The notes under the pieces: generated by a model | Seen by the model: the letters and a program-made list of their open reading frames with translations, nothing else | Told to the model about the DNA's origin: nothing | Databases searched by the model: none | Shown: one piece after another, positions 34,707 through 47,998 of the stretch | Numbering within the stretch: position 1 is the first letter of the stretch | Layout: each line of letters starts with the position of its first letter | Program-made: the position numbers and the translations under genes | Assembly: GCA_029448655.1 (NCBI GenBank) | Contig: JACCLO010000013.1 | Span: forward strand, 2,108,001 to 2,172,000 | Origin: Wolfiporia cocos | Lineage: Eukaryota > Basidiomycota > Agaricomycetes > Polyporales > Phaeolaceae | Length of the DNA: 64,000 bases | Reading direction: 5' to 3'

Positions 34707-35147
34707 TCGAACGCCTTACTTCTAGGCCACCTCACGTGATGTAAGCTACGCAGCCAGTGATTCTGGACAACGCAACGGTACTGGATAGTACACGGCATTC
34801 GGTACACTCCGCCGGCAATTCACGGGACTCAGAGTAGCTGTCTGGCAATACTAGTATTATTGCCACCAGAAGGTTTCTTCGTTGTAAATGCACATTGGGA
34901 TAATGGCGTCGTCGAGCGATCCAAGTTGTGTAACAGTCACCGATTAGATCATCAACCTCACCATGAGTAATTGAGTTGATTTCTTTTGAACTATAGTATA
35001 ACTCAGTGACGTCGACTTTGAACGCGGAATCAGATGCCGCGCAGCCGAATTAATCTCTGCAACATGTCAATGTCAACATATTAGGTTAGACTCTGTTTTG
35101 CATTAGCCAGCGGAGGAGATTTGCAGTGAAGATGTACTCATCGTGCA

Positions 35148-35650
35148 AATATGGCCAGGCCCGGTGCAAAACAGGATGTGCGAGACCAAGTTCATAACGA
35201 CGAAGACAGATCGAATTATATCGTTTATTGAAGCAGGTCAACAGTCTTATCTAGGTATCTGCGCAGTTCAAGACTGACTGCGAGGCCAGATAGAAGGGAA
35301 TCTACCGCTCAAGAGGCGATTCAAAGGGGACTTATGGTAGAGAACAAAGGTGAGCGTCATTCAAAACTCAATACTCACTGCTGTCCATCTTGAGCGTGCA
35401 CATATATTTATAAGAGCGATGCATGTGCGGGGAAGATCTCCGCGCCTACATGACCTCCCCGACTAGTGACACTATGTGCCCCAGGTTGGCGTGATTATTG
35501 TATATTTCTCGAAGTTTCCCTCGTCACAGCTCCAAGCACGAGGACAAGGGCACGTATTCATACCAAGGCGGAGCGTGCATGTTGCCCCAGCACCACCGCC
35601 AATGTCCTGCTCGTAGCGGCAGGAGCGCGTCCAAGAGTGGGTTGAGTAGA
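35148..35650 (+). repeat. Direct repeat, right copy (degenerate)
   Basis: Second copy of 32,385-32,822, about 2.76 kb downstream, in the same orientation. It contains a roughly 60-70 bp insertion before the final shared GGCAGGAGCGCGTCC block. Substitutions and stops show it no longer encodes the gene's C-terminus. Confidence 0.75.
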
Positions 35651-36993
35651 TTCGACTTCCTCAACTCTGATCAAATCTACGTAGGTGCTGTGGCAACAAT
35701 GTTGCTATCCTTCTGCATATCGGGATTCGCTTCCACCTACACCGCATTCTTCCATTGCAATAAATCTGCATGTTCATGCAAGTTCTGAGAGCGATGGAGG
35801 AGCTGGACATCGTTGGCAACGAAACTGGTACTTGTGCTCATGTGGGTACTATATCATACACTACCAATTGCGATATTGGAGTGGCAGTTAGTCGATTTTC
35901 TTGATGTACATATTAGTTTGACGGCCTCATTGTTGGAAAAGGCGGACGACGATGACACTCGTGAGAGGTGCTCAGGCTGCTAGCAGCAACTACAGACCTT
36001 GAATCATACCATTGCACTTGTCCATGTCGCCGCAGAAGAGAGGCAGAATGAACTGCGTACTCTGGCTCAGCATCACCTCGCTCATCTTCGTAAGTGGTCC
36101 CCCGATGAAAGTGCGGCCCCTAATTAATCAGATAGATGGTGGAGTCTCTGGAGATGACCATGACCATCAATGAAATGAAGCTTGAAGCTTGAAGGGTGAA
36201 TAGAATTTTATAAATGATGATCCCAAACTAAGCAGCTCCGAACCCATGTGATTGGCGCGATTCATATGAAACACGGTGCGCGCCGTACTTCCACCGCAAG
36301 GACAGTACTCCGTTTGACCTGCTGCGGGCATACATAGCTTGCTCCCGGTAATCAGAACGACCTCCGCACATTGCTGCACACGGTTGCTTAAGCCTTGGGA
36401 AAACGATTCAAGCAGGATCAACGGATGGTCAGCTTTGCTCGATAGCAACCGTGGTCATTCGCTGGAGCCGGGATGAGGAAGACGTGATCCTTAATAGTGA
36501 CGAATTAGTGGATCGCAGATCAATCAATATTGAATGTTGGCAATGCACTCCACAAGAGGTCGGTCTGCGACTAGTTTCCAGTCTGGTACCATAGTCGGTG
36601 CGCGTGATGATGCGGGGGTGTTGAATACTGTAACGATCGCTTTATTTTGCTAGCGAAAGGATATGCACGAAATCAAACGATGCGCGAGCTCGTCTCATTT
36701 GATCAGTAACCTGGATGAGCTGCTTATGTAGAGGCCAGTGTCCTAGGGGAGCGCACGGTCCGGGGTCTTCGAAACCGCTCTGTCATGGTTAATCCATTTC
36801 ATGACAGCATTGCCTTGTACACGTGTACAAGCTGGAGCGATTGTCTATGCAATACAGCCATTTGGTGTACGTAGGTTGTTTTTAAGACCCGCTTCCGTTT
36901 GTCTTGCCCCCGGTCACGTAGTCTCCTTCAATCAACGGGCCTACAGGCGTGACGTCAGCATCAGACGAGAGGGAGCAAGAGAGAAAAGAAGAC
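35651..36993. other. Gene-free interval
   Basis: About 1.3 kb with only short, unrecognised open frames. It lies downstream of the sphingolipid methyltransferase gene. No repeat or RNA gene is recognised. Confidence 0.4.
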
Positions 36994-38972
36994 TCACTGG
37001 ATCTCCCGCGCGGGGTGAACATGGATGGATGAGTGGCTGGGTACGCCAAGGATGCGAGGGTATGCGTTCAAATTCTTGTGCAGCGTAAGCTGGAAAACGG
37101 ATGCGCCGCCATTGCTATTCATACCAAGTCGGCATAATGAGCAGTCATCAAACGGGGAAAATGGGCTCACCGGCTGATGATCGTTGAATACGCGAGGAAG
37201 AACACCCAAATACGGTACCACCTGTATGCACCCATTAGCATTGCATCATAGCAACTAGCAGGAGGTTCGCAGGGTGGGAGGGTAGAAGAGCACTCACCGC
37301 TCGCCGTATTTCTCGATGACGCGCTCCTTGTTGGATACCCAGTTCTTGTACCAGCGGAAGATGGTTGCGGAGTAGTGCACACCAAGCACATCGATGTTCT
37401 TCACCTCGAAGCCCGCTGCCTCGACCTGATTTACGACCCACCCAAGCGAGCATGACGCATCTGCTCCCGGGAAGATATACTTGTTCATGAACAGGCCCCT
37501 GGACGGCAGATCAGTATCGGTTGTTTCTGCGAAAGGGCAGGTAGGCAAGAGGACGAGGGCGAAGGTGGGGACGTACCATATCAGGTCCTCGTATTGCCAT
37601 GCGGGACGGATACCGGCAACTTGGAGGACGAAGATGCCGTCGTCCTCGAGTAGGTCATACATCTGTCGGAGGAAAGTGCCGTATCGCCGGATGCCGACAT
37701 GCTGCAAACAACGATGTGGTAGTTCATGCCGGCACGGAATCTCTCAAACAAAAGGCTACATACCTCAGCCATCTCAAGGGCAACCATCTTGGTATATGCG
37801 CCACGTTCGCCAGGAATGTCACGATAATCGAGGCAGAGTACCCGCGCGCGTGAGGGATCGCCACCCTGATATTCATGGTAGTTAGTATGATTTAAGGGTA
37901 GATATCCCATTGTGAGCTAACGTTCGCCTGAATGCGCTCGTTACCGAACTTGGTCTGATTGCGCCCCAGGGTGACACCGGTTACTTCACAGCCGTAGTTC
38001 TTTGCAGCGAACGCGCAGAGGGTGCCCCAGCCACAGCCGATGTCGAGGAGGCGGTCGGTGGGTTGCAGGTCGAGCTGTAAGCAATGCGCGGTGAGCGGTG
38101 ATTGGAGCACGCTTGATTGTGCAAACCTTCTCGCAGACGAGAGTGAGCTTGTTATCCTGGAGTTTTTCGAGCGATTCCTCGATCATGAGATCGCGGACAA
38201 TGCCCGAGGTATACACCATACGGGGCCCGAGGAACCTATGCAAAGCTTAACTTGAGATAGCCCGTATCAATGATCATAGAGACGTACCATTCATAGAAAT
38301 CGTCACCACCTATGGCGAGTGAGCTAGCGCCAGAACGGACGGGAGACATGCTCACGGTCATAGTGTCCACGGACCTGCTCCTCGTCTTGGCTCCTCTTGT
38401 GCATGATGACGTCAGGAATCAGCACTGTAAAAACGTATTTGAACAGCTCCGGGGTGAAGATGAACTTCGCCCAGTCGTGACGCTGTTCCATGATGTCCAG
38501 CACGTCGCCTACGCAAGAGAGGACGGGCTCAGCGACGCGTCCGACGCGTCAGAACTTTGCACTCACCGTTAAAGTCAATCTTCTTGTCAAAATACGCGTC
38601 GTGGAAGACCTGCATGGGAATTTTTTCGGTGCCGTGGAACTTGGCCTTGAGTTCGGGGTCGTGGATGGTGATGTATTCCTCGATGTTCTTGCCAGGTAGC
38701 TGGACCTTGCTGTTCTTGCGCGGGCCGTACATGCTCATCGCCGTCCAGTAGGCAACTGTAATAGGTACACCGAGCAGGAGAACCATGAAAAGGTACGTCT
38801 TGAATCCGCCATAGCACACGACCGGGAGAGTGCGCTTGACAAACCAGGGCACGACGATGACTAGGCCGGCGAGGTGGATGTTGTTGAAGGAGCCGTTGCC
38901 CTCTGCAAGCCCGACGGACGGGGCATTTTTTATGGCGGGGGTGTTGGTGACCTTTACGGATGGTTGAGACAT
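36994..38972 (-). CDS. Sphingolipid C9-methyltransferase
   Basis: Adds the C9 methyl branch to the sphingoid base of fungal glucosylceramide, using S-adenosylmethionine; an ER membrane enzyme of the cyclopropane-fatty-acid-synthase-like family. About nine exons. The N-terminus ([20 protein letters not shown]) leads to two membrane segments ([36 protein letters not shown]). Then [16 protein letters not shown], the catalytic domain with [11 protein letters not shown], the SAM-binding [71 protein letters not shown] and [14 protein letters not shown], and the C-terminal [19 protein letters not shown]. The start at 38,972 fits the family; an in-frame ATG 12 codons upstream is an alternative. It is divergent from the YIF1 gene with 180 bp between the ATGs. 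Confidence 0.93.
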
Positions 38973-39152
38973 GAGTGCCACCTGCGCCCGGGTAATGCTG
39001 CGCGTCAACTCTTATAGTGTGCTGGCGGGCGCCTTGTCGCGCGCCCCATCACGTGGCCGCGCGCCCGCCGTGCGCCACGTTCTGCGCGTTGCCTCCGCGC
39101 AGCCTTCCCTGCGTCCTCGTCGTGCCTCCCCTCGTGCTCACCGCCGCCTACG
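38973..39152. promoter_or_regulatory. Shared divergent promoter of C9-methyltransferase and YIF1
   Basis: Only 180 bp separate the two start codons, so both genes must be driven from this GC-rich, CpG-rich interval. I see no clear TATA box. Confidence 0.5.
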
Positions 39153-40504
39153 ATGTCCTACTTCATAAACTCACACTCGCGCAGCCCTCCGCCGCTCCAG
39201 CACCCCGTCCCTACGCACCCCGCGTACATACCCGAGCCGCCCTCAACGCCTGTCTCCCCGCAGGGCTACCAACGCTACACCAGCTCTCCGCCCGTACAGC
39301 CATTTGCCCAGCCGATTCACGGACCAGCTACTGCACATGGTGCGCGCGCCCCTCAAGCGTATCCATCGACGTCCGGCCCGTACCAGCCCATGGTGTCCCC
39401 GCAGCACCATGGGCAGCCCGCAGTCGGCGTCCCCCCGGTTGACTTCTCCGCGTGGGGGATCAACGACGCTACTGCACAGTTTGGTATGCATCTTGGGCAG
39501 AGTGCCGTCGCCGCCGGTCAGGACTATGTGCAGAAAAACGTGCGTCCTACGAATGCTGCGGCATGGGACTGGGTTAACCTCGAAGCACAGCTTGGCGGTC
39601 TCATCCCCATCTCAGTGTTGAAGCACCACTTTAATGTCTCCAACTCGTATGTGATGAACAAGCTTCGTCTTGTCCTCTTCCCATGGCGTCACAAGTGGTC
39701 GCGCCGTGTCCGCCGAGCCGAGAACGGACAGTCGGAGTGGCAGCCCCCGAGAGACGACTTGAACGCTCCCGATCTGTATATCCCATGTGCGTGCCATCAA
39801 TTTCGCTTTTGGGTTCTGAGATTCATATCTAGGTGTAAAGTAATGGCTCTGGTCACCTACATTCTCCTTGCTGCCCTGTACTCTGGGCTGCATTCACGCT
39901 TTCACCCAGAGATCCTGGGTGTAACCGCCTCAAAAGCGCTCGCCGTTGTCCTGCTCGACTTCGTGTTTGTTAAGCTCGGCTGCTATTTTCTGAACATACC
40001 GGTGCGTCCGCTTCTCGGCTGTTGGTTGGGTTCCAGCTAAACCCGAAGGTGCGGTAGAGCGGTAACAACCAGATTCTCGACCTATTAGCATATGATGGGT
40101 ATAAATTTGTCGGGTATGCCTGGAACCATCATGCATTTATCGCATATGCTGATATTCTAGAAAGTGTGATACTGACACTGCTTGCTGGACTTTTGAACGT
40201 TGGCCGGACCCTTTATATGGTCGTATTCATCTACGCGTTCCTTGCCACTGCGTTCTTTTTGGTATGTATTTATCATACGCCACCTTCACCTCTGAAATCT
40301 CACTATTTTCATCCACTTTCCTCCTGCCATCCACGAACACGCTTCCCTCAATAGCTCCGCTCCCTCCGCTCCGTCGTTCTGCCTGATGCCTCTACAACTG
40401 CGGCGCCTGTGAACAATTCAGCACAGCGCTCGCGGCGCATTACGTTCCTCTTCCTCGTCGCTGTTTCGCAGGTTGTGTACATGGGCGTTCTCGTTCGGGT
40501 GTAG
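39153..40504 (+). CDS. YIF1: YIF1-family protein (ER-Golgi vesicle transport)
   Basis: A Yip1-interacting integral membrane protein of COPII-dependent ER-to-Golgi traffic. A Pro/Tyr/Ser-rich cytosolic N-terminus of about 100 residues is followed by the family core: GINDATAQFGMHLGQSAVAAGQDYV, the following AQLGGLIPISVLKHHFNVSNSYVMNKLRLVLFPWRHK (partial motifs), DLNAPDLYIPVMALVTYILLAAL, then after short introns LDFVFVKLGCYFLNI, AYDGYKFVGI, the later helices NVGRTLYMVVFIYAFLATAFFL and the end FLFLVAVSQVVYMGVLVRV. Length and helix pattern (about five TM segments) fit YIF1. The stop is at 40,502-40,504. Confidence 0.9.
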
Positions 40505-41228
40505 TTGCGCCACACATCGCTGGACCAATCTTCATGCCTGGCTATCGTAGTAATTTATATCTAGTGTTGGTAGTAGAATGTGCGCTTTCAATGGACCCTG
40601 GCCACTTTGTCGATATCTACGAATGCCGTCCCGTATGGTGACCCGCTGACTAGAGGGGTGTGACCTATTGGGTTAACCGCCCATGACGCGGTACTGAGTC
40701 GCCATATTTGACGACCTGTTGGCGCAGTGCCACTACTATACCCGATTGATTCGCCGCCCTCGAATTACAAATGAAGCAGCTGTTTGAGGCGTTGATCTGC
40801 GGGAGAACGCACACAAGCTCCGCCGTGAAACAGTAGGCGTCGGCTTATCTTGTAGGTCCATCAACGATTCTCAGAGATCGAAGCAAGCTAGAAGCGGGGA
40901 GAAGCCACATCGTAATCAGGCGTGCGGCGATCATATGGACCCTTCAAGAGATTTCATGAGGTTAGCCATCCAAGGCAGATGGAGGCTTTGCAGGGTAACT
41001 GTGTGCATCTAGCATATCGTAGCACTATGCGTAAAGTACGATGCTTATATGCAATCCCAAGGAGTATAGTATTCACTGAAACGTTAGCCGAACCGATTAC
41101 AACGAAACGGAAGATGAATGAACGAGCGGCATGTGGATATAGACTTGAAATAGTGTCGTGCGCGAGCTTAAATTACGTTTCATAGACGGAGGTTTTCTGT
41201 CCTTGGAATGCAATAATATGATAAAATA
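40505..41228. other. Convergent intergenic spacer
   Basis: About 720 bp between the 3' ends of YIF1 and the RTA1-like gene. I see no gene or repeat. Confidence 0.4.
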
Positions 41229-42675
41229 CTACGCCTCGTATCCCTCAGACTTGCGCAGATCCACAACCTTGGTCGACGCAGGCATCGGTGCGTTCCACTC
41301 GTCACCGTGCCCGAGAAGGTATCCCGGGTGCAGGAAGTTCACCGTGAAGATCGCAAGTGTAATCATTCCGCCATCCATCCAGTCTACACGAATAGAGAAC
41401 CACATGAGTGGCAGGGTGAGTGAGGGAAGGAGTGAGCACACGCACTGAAGTAGCGCTGGGTGTGGATGATGTAGCCTGTCCAGCCATCTGCCAGTTCCTG
41501 CGAGGTAGTTCAGAAACGGTGGAGTAGATGTACGTCAGAAGGTGCTTACGATTGTTCTGTATACGGATCTGTTCGGAATTGGTTGGAAAATGAAGTCGGG
41601 AGAAAAGAACAAGCAGCCGGAAGCACGCACCGGACGTATATACAGATACTGCTAAACGTGAGTCCAAGGAGCATGAGCTTCACCTTACGATCGAAATTGT
41701 AACCTGTCATTGTGCTCTCCGCGTGGCGCAGCGGGCGGTCGTAGAGGAAGCGGAAGATGAACTCGGCCGCGAGAGTCATGTAGACCGTAATAGATGCTGC
41801 AGGGATCCAAGGCCAGTAAGCTTGATGTTATAGATGCCAACAAAGAAGAATGCACACACCCATTTGAAAGACGATACCCGCCAGCATGACGTGACCTCCC
41901 TGTTTGATCGGTCGTTTGCAATATAGCCTGGGAAATTCATGACGACAACTTACGGGAGCAGGGTTTTTGTTATTATTCACGGCTGTCGCTGCAGCACCGC
42001 CACCAACCGCTTGGACGATGAGCGCGACAATGTCCTGATCAGAATATTTAGCGCTATGCTGAGAACGCGGAACAAGCGAGCGTACACAGCTGCAGAAGAC
42101 AATAGTGTCTGCCAGGTCGAGAGTGAGCTTGATCTGCATGCAATAGAGAATGTGGGTACGTACACCACTTGGCACTGAGGCGGCTATAGCATTGTCCGAG
42201 TCGTCTGATTAGCTGTCCGAGGACGATGAAGTTGGCTGCTACGAGGGGCGTCGGTGCAATGATCGTGGTTACAATCCTAAGGGGGAGGAACGGTTAGAAC
42301 GGCGGCAGCGGCCGATAGGAAACGTGGCTTACTGCATGAGGTAGGGATTTTTCGCGTCTACGTTAAGGCTGGACCATAACCGCCCAGCCCACCCCAGAAT
42401 CTCCAAAGAGCCGGCAATGCAGATTGTCGGGTATATCCACCACAGCCGTGTCTGCATTGCCTGTCCAGCATGGATCGCTGCACGCCATACTCAGTACTCG
42501 ATCATGAAACAAACAGGAAGGACGAACCGGTTGAAATGCCGAACAATACGATGAAGAGGATGCATATCCACTCCGTAGGTACATAACCATATGGATTGCG
42601 AACAAAGTCGCTGGAGCTCGCGCGCGCTGTGACGTTGTTGTGGTAAGCGCTATTTCTCCTGGATAGGGGAATCAT
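41229..42675 (-). CDS. RTA1-like seven-helix membrane protein
   Basis: A fungal-specific lipid-translocating exporter-like family (RTA1/RTM1), several members of which give resistance to lipophilic compounds; the substrate here is unknown. About eight exons. The N-terminus is MIPLSRRNSAYHNNVTARAS, then NPYGYVPTEWICILFIVLFG, ICIAGSLEILGWAGRLWSS, LMQIVTTIIAPTPLVAANFIVLGQLIRRLG, the family signature DIVALIVQAVGGG followed by GGHVMLAGIVFQMG, SITVYMTLAAEFIFRF, MLLGLTFSSICIYVR, ELADGWTGYIIHTQRYF and the last helix GGMITLAIFTVNFLHPGYLLG, with a short polar tail (VDLRKSEGYEA). The start at 42,675 is the first ATG continuous with this reading; a further 5' exon cannot be excluded. Confidence 0.85.
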
Positions 42676-43408
42676 GCGCACCTGCCAGGCTCATCTCAGG
42701 CAACATAAGAGAGAGACCCTAAGAGGGAAGAAGGCAGGAGTTAGGAGAGAGAAGGACAGGAAGTTGAGAATGCCGCACCGACGCATGGCTGTACCAACTT
42801 ATAATGCCTGTTCGGATCCGAGACTATGTCAAAATGGTGCAGTAATCTACATGACGAAGCACGGCGTAGAGATCTGGCAGGTCGATCTCAATCGCCTGTC
42901 GGTATTCTACCGAATTCAGCCGCCTTTCGCCCCTATATGGTAGGCATGAGATTCTCGAATTTCCCCGTACGGTCGAAATTACGAGACAAGAGCCGTATGC
43001 TAAATCCCAGGATCTCGCGAACAAGTCTCTTGAATGCAACAGACTCAATCAGCAAGTGGATAGATTAGAACTCCGCTACCACATATAGGTGTCAATCAAG
43101 CTCAAGCCGTGAGGAAAGTGCACCGCAGCGCACTAGGGAAGGCCTGGGGCAGGGAAGGCGTAAGAGGCATGCCACCGGGACCGAGTAGGCGAGCCACACT
43201 GCCCACTGCCACGCGTACGATGGAGAACGCTAACGTTGGCCTGGTCGGCAACAGTAGGCATAATTGATGGAATTGCCCTCTTTGGCCGTGATCGCGTCGG
43301 CTGCTATTCCTAGCACGTGATCCTCGATCTCCAGTCTTTTTCTGAAGCTCTGAAGCATTACATAGCAGTCAAGTCCTCCCTGTCGCCCGCATCTCCGTGA
43401 GCTGCTCC
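42676..43408. other. Divergent intergenic region
   Basis: About 730 bp upstream of both the RTA1-like and UTP22 genes. No coding feature is supported; it presumably holds both promoters. Confidence 0.4.
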
Positions 43409-46400
43409 ATGGCGACTGATCTCAAGAGAAAGAGGGGCACTGAGCCGGCTGCGAGCAACGGAAAGGTGTGTATCCGCTTGAGACCACCTGATGATATTCT
43501 CAGCTGCCGTTAGCGTCGCAATGTCAATGCGGCAACCGTGGAGGAGATTGACGCAGACGGACACAGCTCCGATGCATCGCAAGGGAGCGGCTCTCAAGAT
43601 GGTAGCGAACCAGATGAAGAACCACGCGAAACGGACCAGGCCGAAGATGGAGGGCAGCACGAGAGCCACCATAGCAAGACGCCGAAGGGGGAAGAGCTGA
43701 GGGACATCAAGGATGCTACTGATTTGTACAGGTCAACGTCCTTCAAGCTGCAGGTGAGCTCAGTCACAGATCAGTAAAAGTAATCCCGCTAACCGCGACT
43801 GAACCACAGATTGACGCGCTGCTCCCAAACGTACGGCCAAAGTATTCGCGTTCAGGTCCGCTTGATCGCTTCCTACTGTCTCTGCATAGCTTCCTCAATG
43901 CCCTTCCTTCCGTTGTACCACAACATCCACTTGTTGCTTCTCGTGCCCTGCTGCAGAAGGGCACTGCAGTACCCTATTCCCTGCCCCTTCCCACCGAAGA
44001 CACAAATTGGAGCGTCGCATTCGAAAGGCCAAGCGAGATCCTCCTCATAGGCAGCTGGGCATTGAAGACCAATGTGAAGGCGAAGGACCAGCACAAGCAC
44101 GTCGTCGACGTTGCCGTAGCGATGCCGGAGGTGGGTCAGATACTCCATGTCCTCCCGCGTCCTCTGAACGTCCGCGTGCCAGAGCTTGTTTCAAGAAAAG
44201 GACTACCTGAATGGTCGCTTTTTCCAGAAGCGTGCATACTACCTCGCCGTCATCGCCGCCGCCATTGCTGGCAAAAGCAGCGGGATGAACGTCGAGGCGC
44301 TGTACGAATCCGAGTCTGGAGACCCTCGTCTTACCACCCTCGTCTTACGGCACAGGCACGGTACGCGTGCGATATCATCTGTCCTCCGAGATGCTCACTC
44401 TCTTTGCGAAGACTCATCCGCAAGTGACTTTTCTCCCTTGAACGTCCAAGTTCGCATCATCCCGGTCCTCTCATCGTCCTCGCCTATCCCCCTCTCTCGT
44501 CTCAACCCCTCCCGCTCCAATCTCCGCATCACCCCCGCCTCTACCGACTCCGCTACCGACAGCTCCGCGCTGGCGCCCACTCCCCTTTACAACACTGCTC
44601 TCTTGCGCAGCATGGCATACAAGACGCACTTCCTTGCTAAGCATGCTGCCAAGGAGGCCGTTCCTGCGTACGCCGACGCGCTTGCGCTTCTGCGCGTGTG
44701 GGCGAATCAGCGCGGTTACGGTGTCGGCGACCGACTGTGTGTACGTGGGTTCGAAGGGCGAGGCATGCTTTGGGCGGGGATTTTGGAAGCAATAGTCTAT
44801 GGCGAGGAGCCGGGCACAGGAGGGCACGGGAAGGCTGCAACGAAGAGGAAGCCGTTGGGGAAGGGACTGAGCTCATATCAGCTGTTCAAGGCGGCGTTGG
44901 ACTTTCTGGGTATGATCCTGAGTCTGGGATGCATGGATCCGACTGACCTCCCTGCAGCTAAACATGACTTCGCGAAGGAGCGCGTGTTCTCGAAGTCGAA
45001 GACTGGTCATCGAGTATGTCCCTTGTGCACGCATGTGCGTTTGTGCTGACTATCCTGAGAGGTAGTTTCCGCCTGAAGACTACAGCTCTCACGAGTCTGT
45101 GCTGCTAGATTCCAGTTCGATGGTCAATTTGCTAGCAGGTATCCCGCTTAGCTCTCTGGAGATGGTGAGACATGGAGACGCACACTTGCTAGATCTATTC
45201 TTACGCGTTAGCCAGCTCAAATATGATGCGCAACAAACAATACGCGCGCTTGACAACTTCAGCATCTCCGAGGATCCATTCCATTCCCTCTTCCTGAAGG
45301 AACATCGGGATATGTCCGCGCGATTTGACATCATTGCTCGGTAGGTCAAATAAAACGATCATGCACAGAGATGTCATTTAGCTAACTGGCTGCCCGCTTA
45401 GCGTGGAACTGTCGTCAGCTCGGCTGCGAAAACCTTCTCAGTACGCAATCCTAGAGCATGGATCAGCCTACAATGCCCTCTTGGCCTCTCTGATCTCACT
45501 TCTCCGCCGTGGCCTCGGGAATCGCACCAAAGCCATCGCTGTGCTTCACCCATCGTCACAACCTCGCCCGGTAGCGCAAGCTCATTCCACCAACCCCTCC
45601 GTTGTCTACATTGGCTTGCTCTTAGACACGGAACACGCATTTCGACTTGTTGACCTGGGGCCTGCAGCCGCAGAGCAGGTCAGCGAAGCTGCGCAGGAAT
45701 TCCGAGACTTCTGGGGAGAGAAGGCTGAGTTGCGGCGTTTCAAAGACGGCAGCATCGTTGAAAGTGTCGTTTGGACCGTCTCAAATTCGGACGAGCGGGC
45801 ACATATACCGGCACTCATCCTCAGGCACGTACTGAAGCGCCATTGCGGCATCTCGGACGACGCTGTGCGGACATGGCAGACGCAGTTTGATGCCACGCTG
45901 AAGCTACCGGACAGTATTGCTCGCTTGTATCGGGCGGCCAATGCGCAAACCGGGTACAAAGCTGCGATAACAGCGTTTGACAACCTCGTCAAAGCGATGA
46001 AAGATTTGGATGATCAGCTGCCGCTAGCGATACTGAACGTCTCCCCGATTTCAGATTCTCTGAGGTACACAAGTCCGCACAGTCCTGTCTCGAATCCCGG
46101 GTCTCTTGTCTCCGTGCTTCCCCCGTCTGCCCGCTTCGTTGCACCTATGGAGATAAACATTGAGTTTGAGAGGTCTGCGCGCTGGCCGGATGATCTGCGT
46201 GCCGTTCAGAAGATCAAACTGGCGTTCTTCGAGTCACTCGCGACTGCGCTAATGACATCTCGGCCAGGGTTGAAGGCGTCGGTCGTTGTTGGAGACCCGC
46301 AGGCTACCTCGGACATCCAAGACCAAGCGAGCTTGGAGATCATCACAGCGGAGGGGTGGGCATTCACGGCGCGAATATGGCATGTCCGGGAGGCAACGCT

Positions 46401-47668
46401 ACTGGAGCGAACAATTGACGACAAACCACATATCCCGAAGCATCTCAAACGTCAGTCCAGTGGCGATACGAAAGACCGCCGGGCTGCCATCGACGCACTT
46501 GATGTGTACCGTCGCCGATTCATCTATGCACCAAGGCATCATCGCGCAATCGCGACGCTGTGCCACCAGTGCACTGCGTTCGCTGGCACGGTGCGACTCG
46601 CGAAGCGGTGGCTCGCGGCGCATTGGCTGTTGCGCGGACATATCAGCGACGAAGTCGTTGAGCTGCTGTGCGCAAGCGTGTTTCTGCAGCACGCTGGCGC
46701 GGGCGCGGGCGGTGTCGCGATGGACGGTCGGCCGGACGTGCCGGGCTCCAAGGAGCGCGGTTTCGCGCTGTTTATCGAGCTCCTGAGAGATTGGGACTGG
46801 AGTAGGGGAATGCATGTGCCGTTGTATGGCAGCACAGACGCTGATGGCACGGAAAACGTTGCTGTGAGCGTCACCGCAGGGGCAAAGGGTGGCGTTTGGG
46901 CCGTTGCGACGGAGTTGGATGCGGGTGGTCACATCTGGACTGCCAATGGTCCTGATGCAGTCATTGCGAGGCGTATACGGGCCCTCGCGAAAGCAACATG
47001 GGATTGTTTGCAAGGGATTGAGAGCGACGCACTGGATGTTCAGGTATTTGGATCATGAATGCTTGACAATCATGAGTCAAAGTCTGACTGAACACTGGCA
47101 GACCCTTTTCACTCATCCTGTGGAGCACTACGATTTCATCGTCGAGCTCGACCCAACGGTCCTTCCGCGCTACGCCCAGAATGTCCATGCTGACTCGTCA
47201 GTCTGGTCCAAGGGCAAATATACCAACCCCCGTACCGAAGACGCAGAGGCAAAACTGTTGCCTGGTTTTGACCCAGCGCGATTGCTGTATCAAGATCTCA
47301 AGGTGAGCGCTTTTTTGATGCCTAGCCTTTGTTCTATGTATTCATTTCGGCCCCGTTAGCGTGTGTATAAGGATACGTTCGTCCTCTTCCACGACCCATT
47401 AGGAGGGGACCGCTATGGCGCTGTGTGGGACCCGTCGCTGAGGACACCGCGTCCGTTCCGCGTATTGGGCGGATTCTCGAGCACTCCTGTCCGGAAGGTC
47501 AGCGAACCTCGGTCCACCCCTTGATCAGATATTGATTGTGGCTGACAGGATGCCGAGAAGTCAAAAGAGAAGGACAAGTCGCTCGTTGTGCTCAACGAAG
47601 ATGCGATCCTCAGCGAGATCGAGCGGATTGGTTCCGGTTTGGTCAAAAAGATTATCCTCCATGTGTAG
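43409..47668 (+). CDS. UTP22: UTP22/Nrap nucleolar pre-rRNA processing protein
   Basis: A component of the small-subunit processome (UTP-C with Rrp7 in yeast), needed for 18S rRNA maturation in the nucleolus. ATG at 43,409 (MATDLKRKRGTEPA), a charged acidic N-terminus, then ELRDIKDATDLYRSTSFKLQ, IDALLPNVRPKYSRSGPLDRFL, the nucleotidyltransferase-like Nrap domains with ILLIGSWALKTNVKAKDQHKHVVDVAVAMPE (in parts), LFQEKDYLNGRFFQKRAYYLA, LLRVWANQRGYG, a long central exon (45,403-47,058) with AFRLVDLGPAAAE, LRRFKDGSIVESVVW, LAKRWLAAHWL and FLQHAG, then EHYDFIVELDPTVLPRYAQN, and the end FVLFHDPLGGDRYGAVWDP and LVKKIILHV. About nine exons. Length (over 1,100 residues) and domain order fit the family. 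Confidence 0.92.
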
Positions 47669-47998
47669 ATTGTGTCTGGAGCGCAGAATCATTAATTCTA
47701 TTCTCATAGGTACAGCTGTGTATGACTGATATCCGGGGGTGATCCGGAAATGCACTGGTAGTGGCCGTGTACGTTTGTGGCTCGGCTAGGCACCAAGATT
47801 ACAACTGCCAACAGTGTACGTTGCGAGAGGTGGTGTTGTAAATTGGCCGCCTGGTCAAGTGACTACTATACATATATGCACGACAACACTGCAGCGTATC
47901 CCACCGCCAGAAAGCCTCTTGATTCTGCTGCAATACTTGGCAATCATACCATACAGTCCATGTCCTCAGAATATCTACCTCGTCAAATTCGACACATT

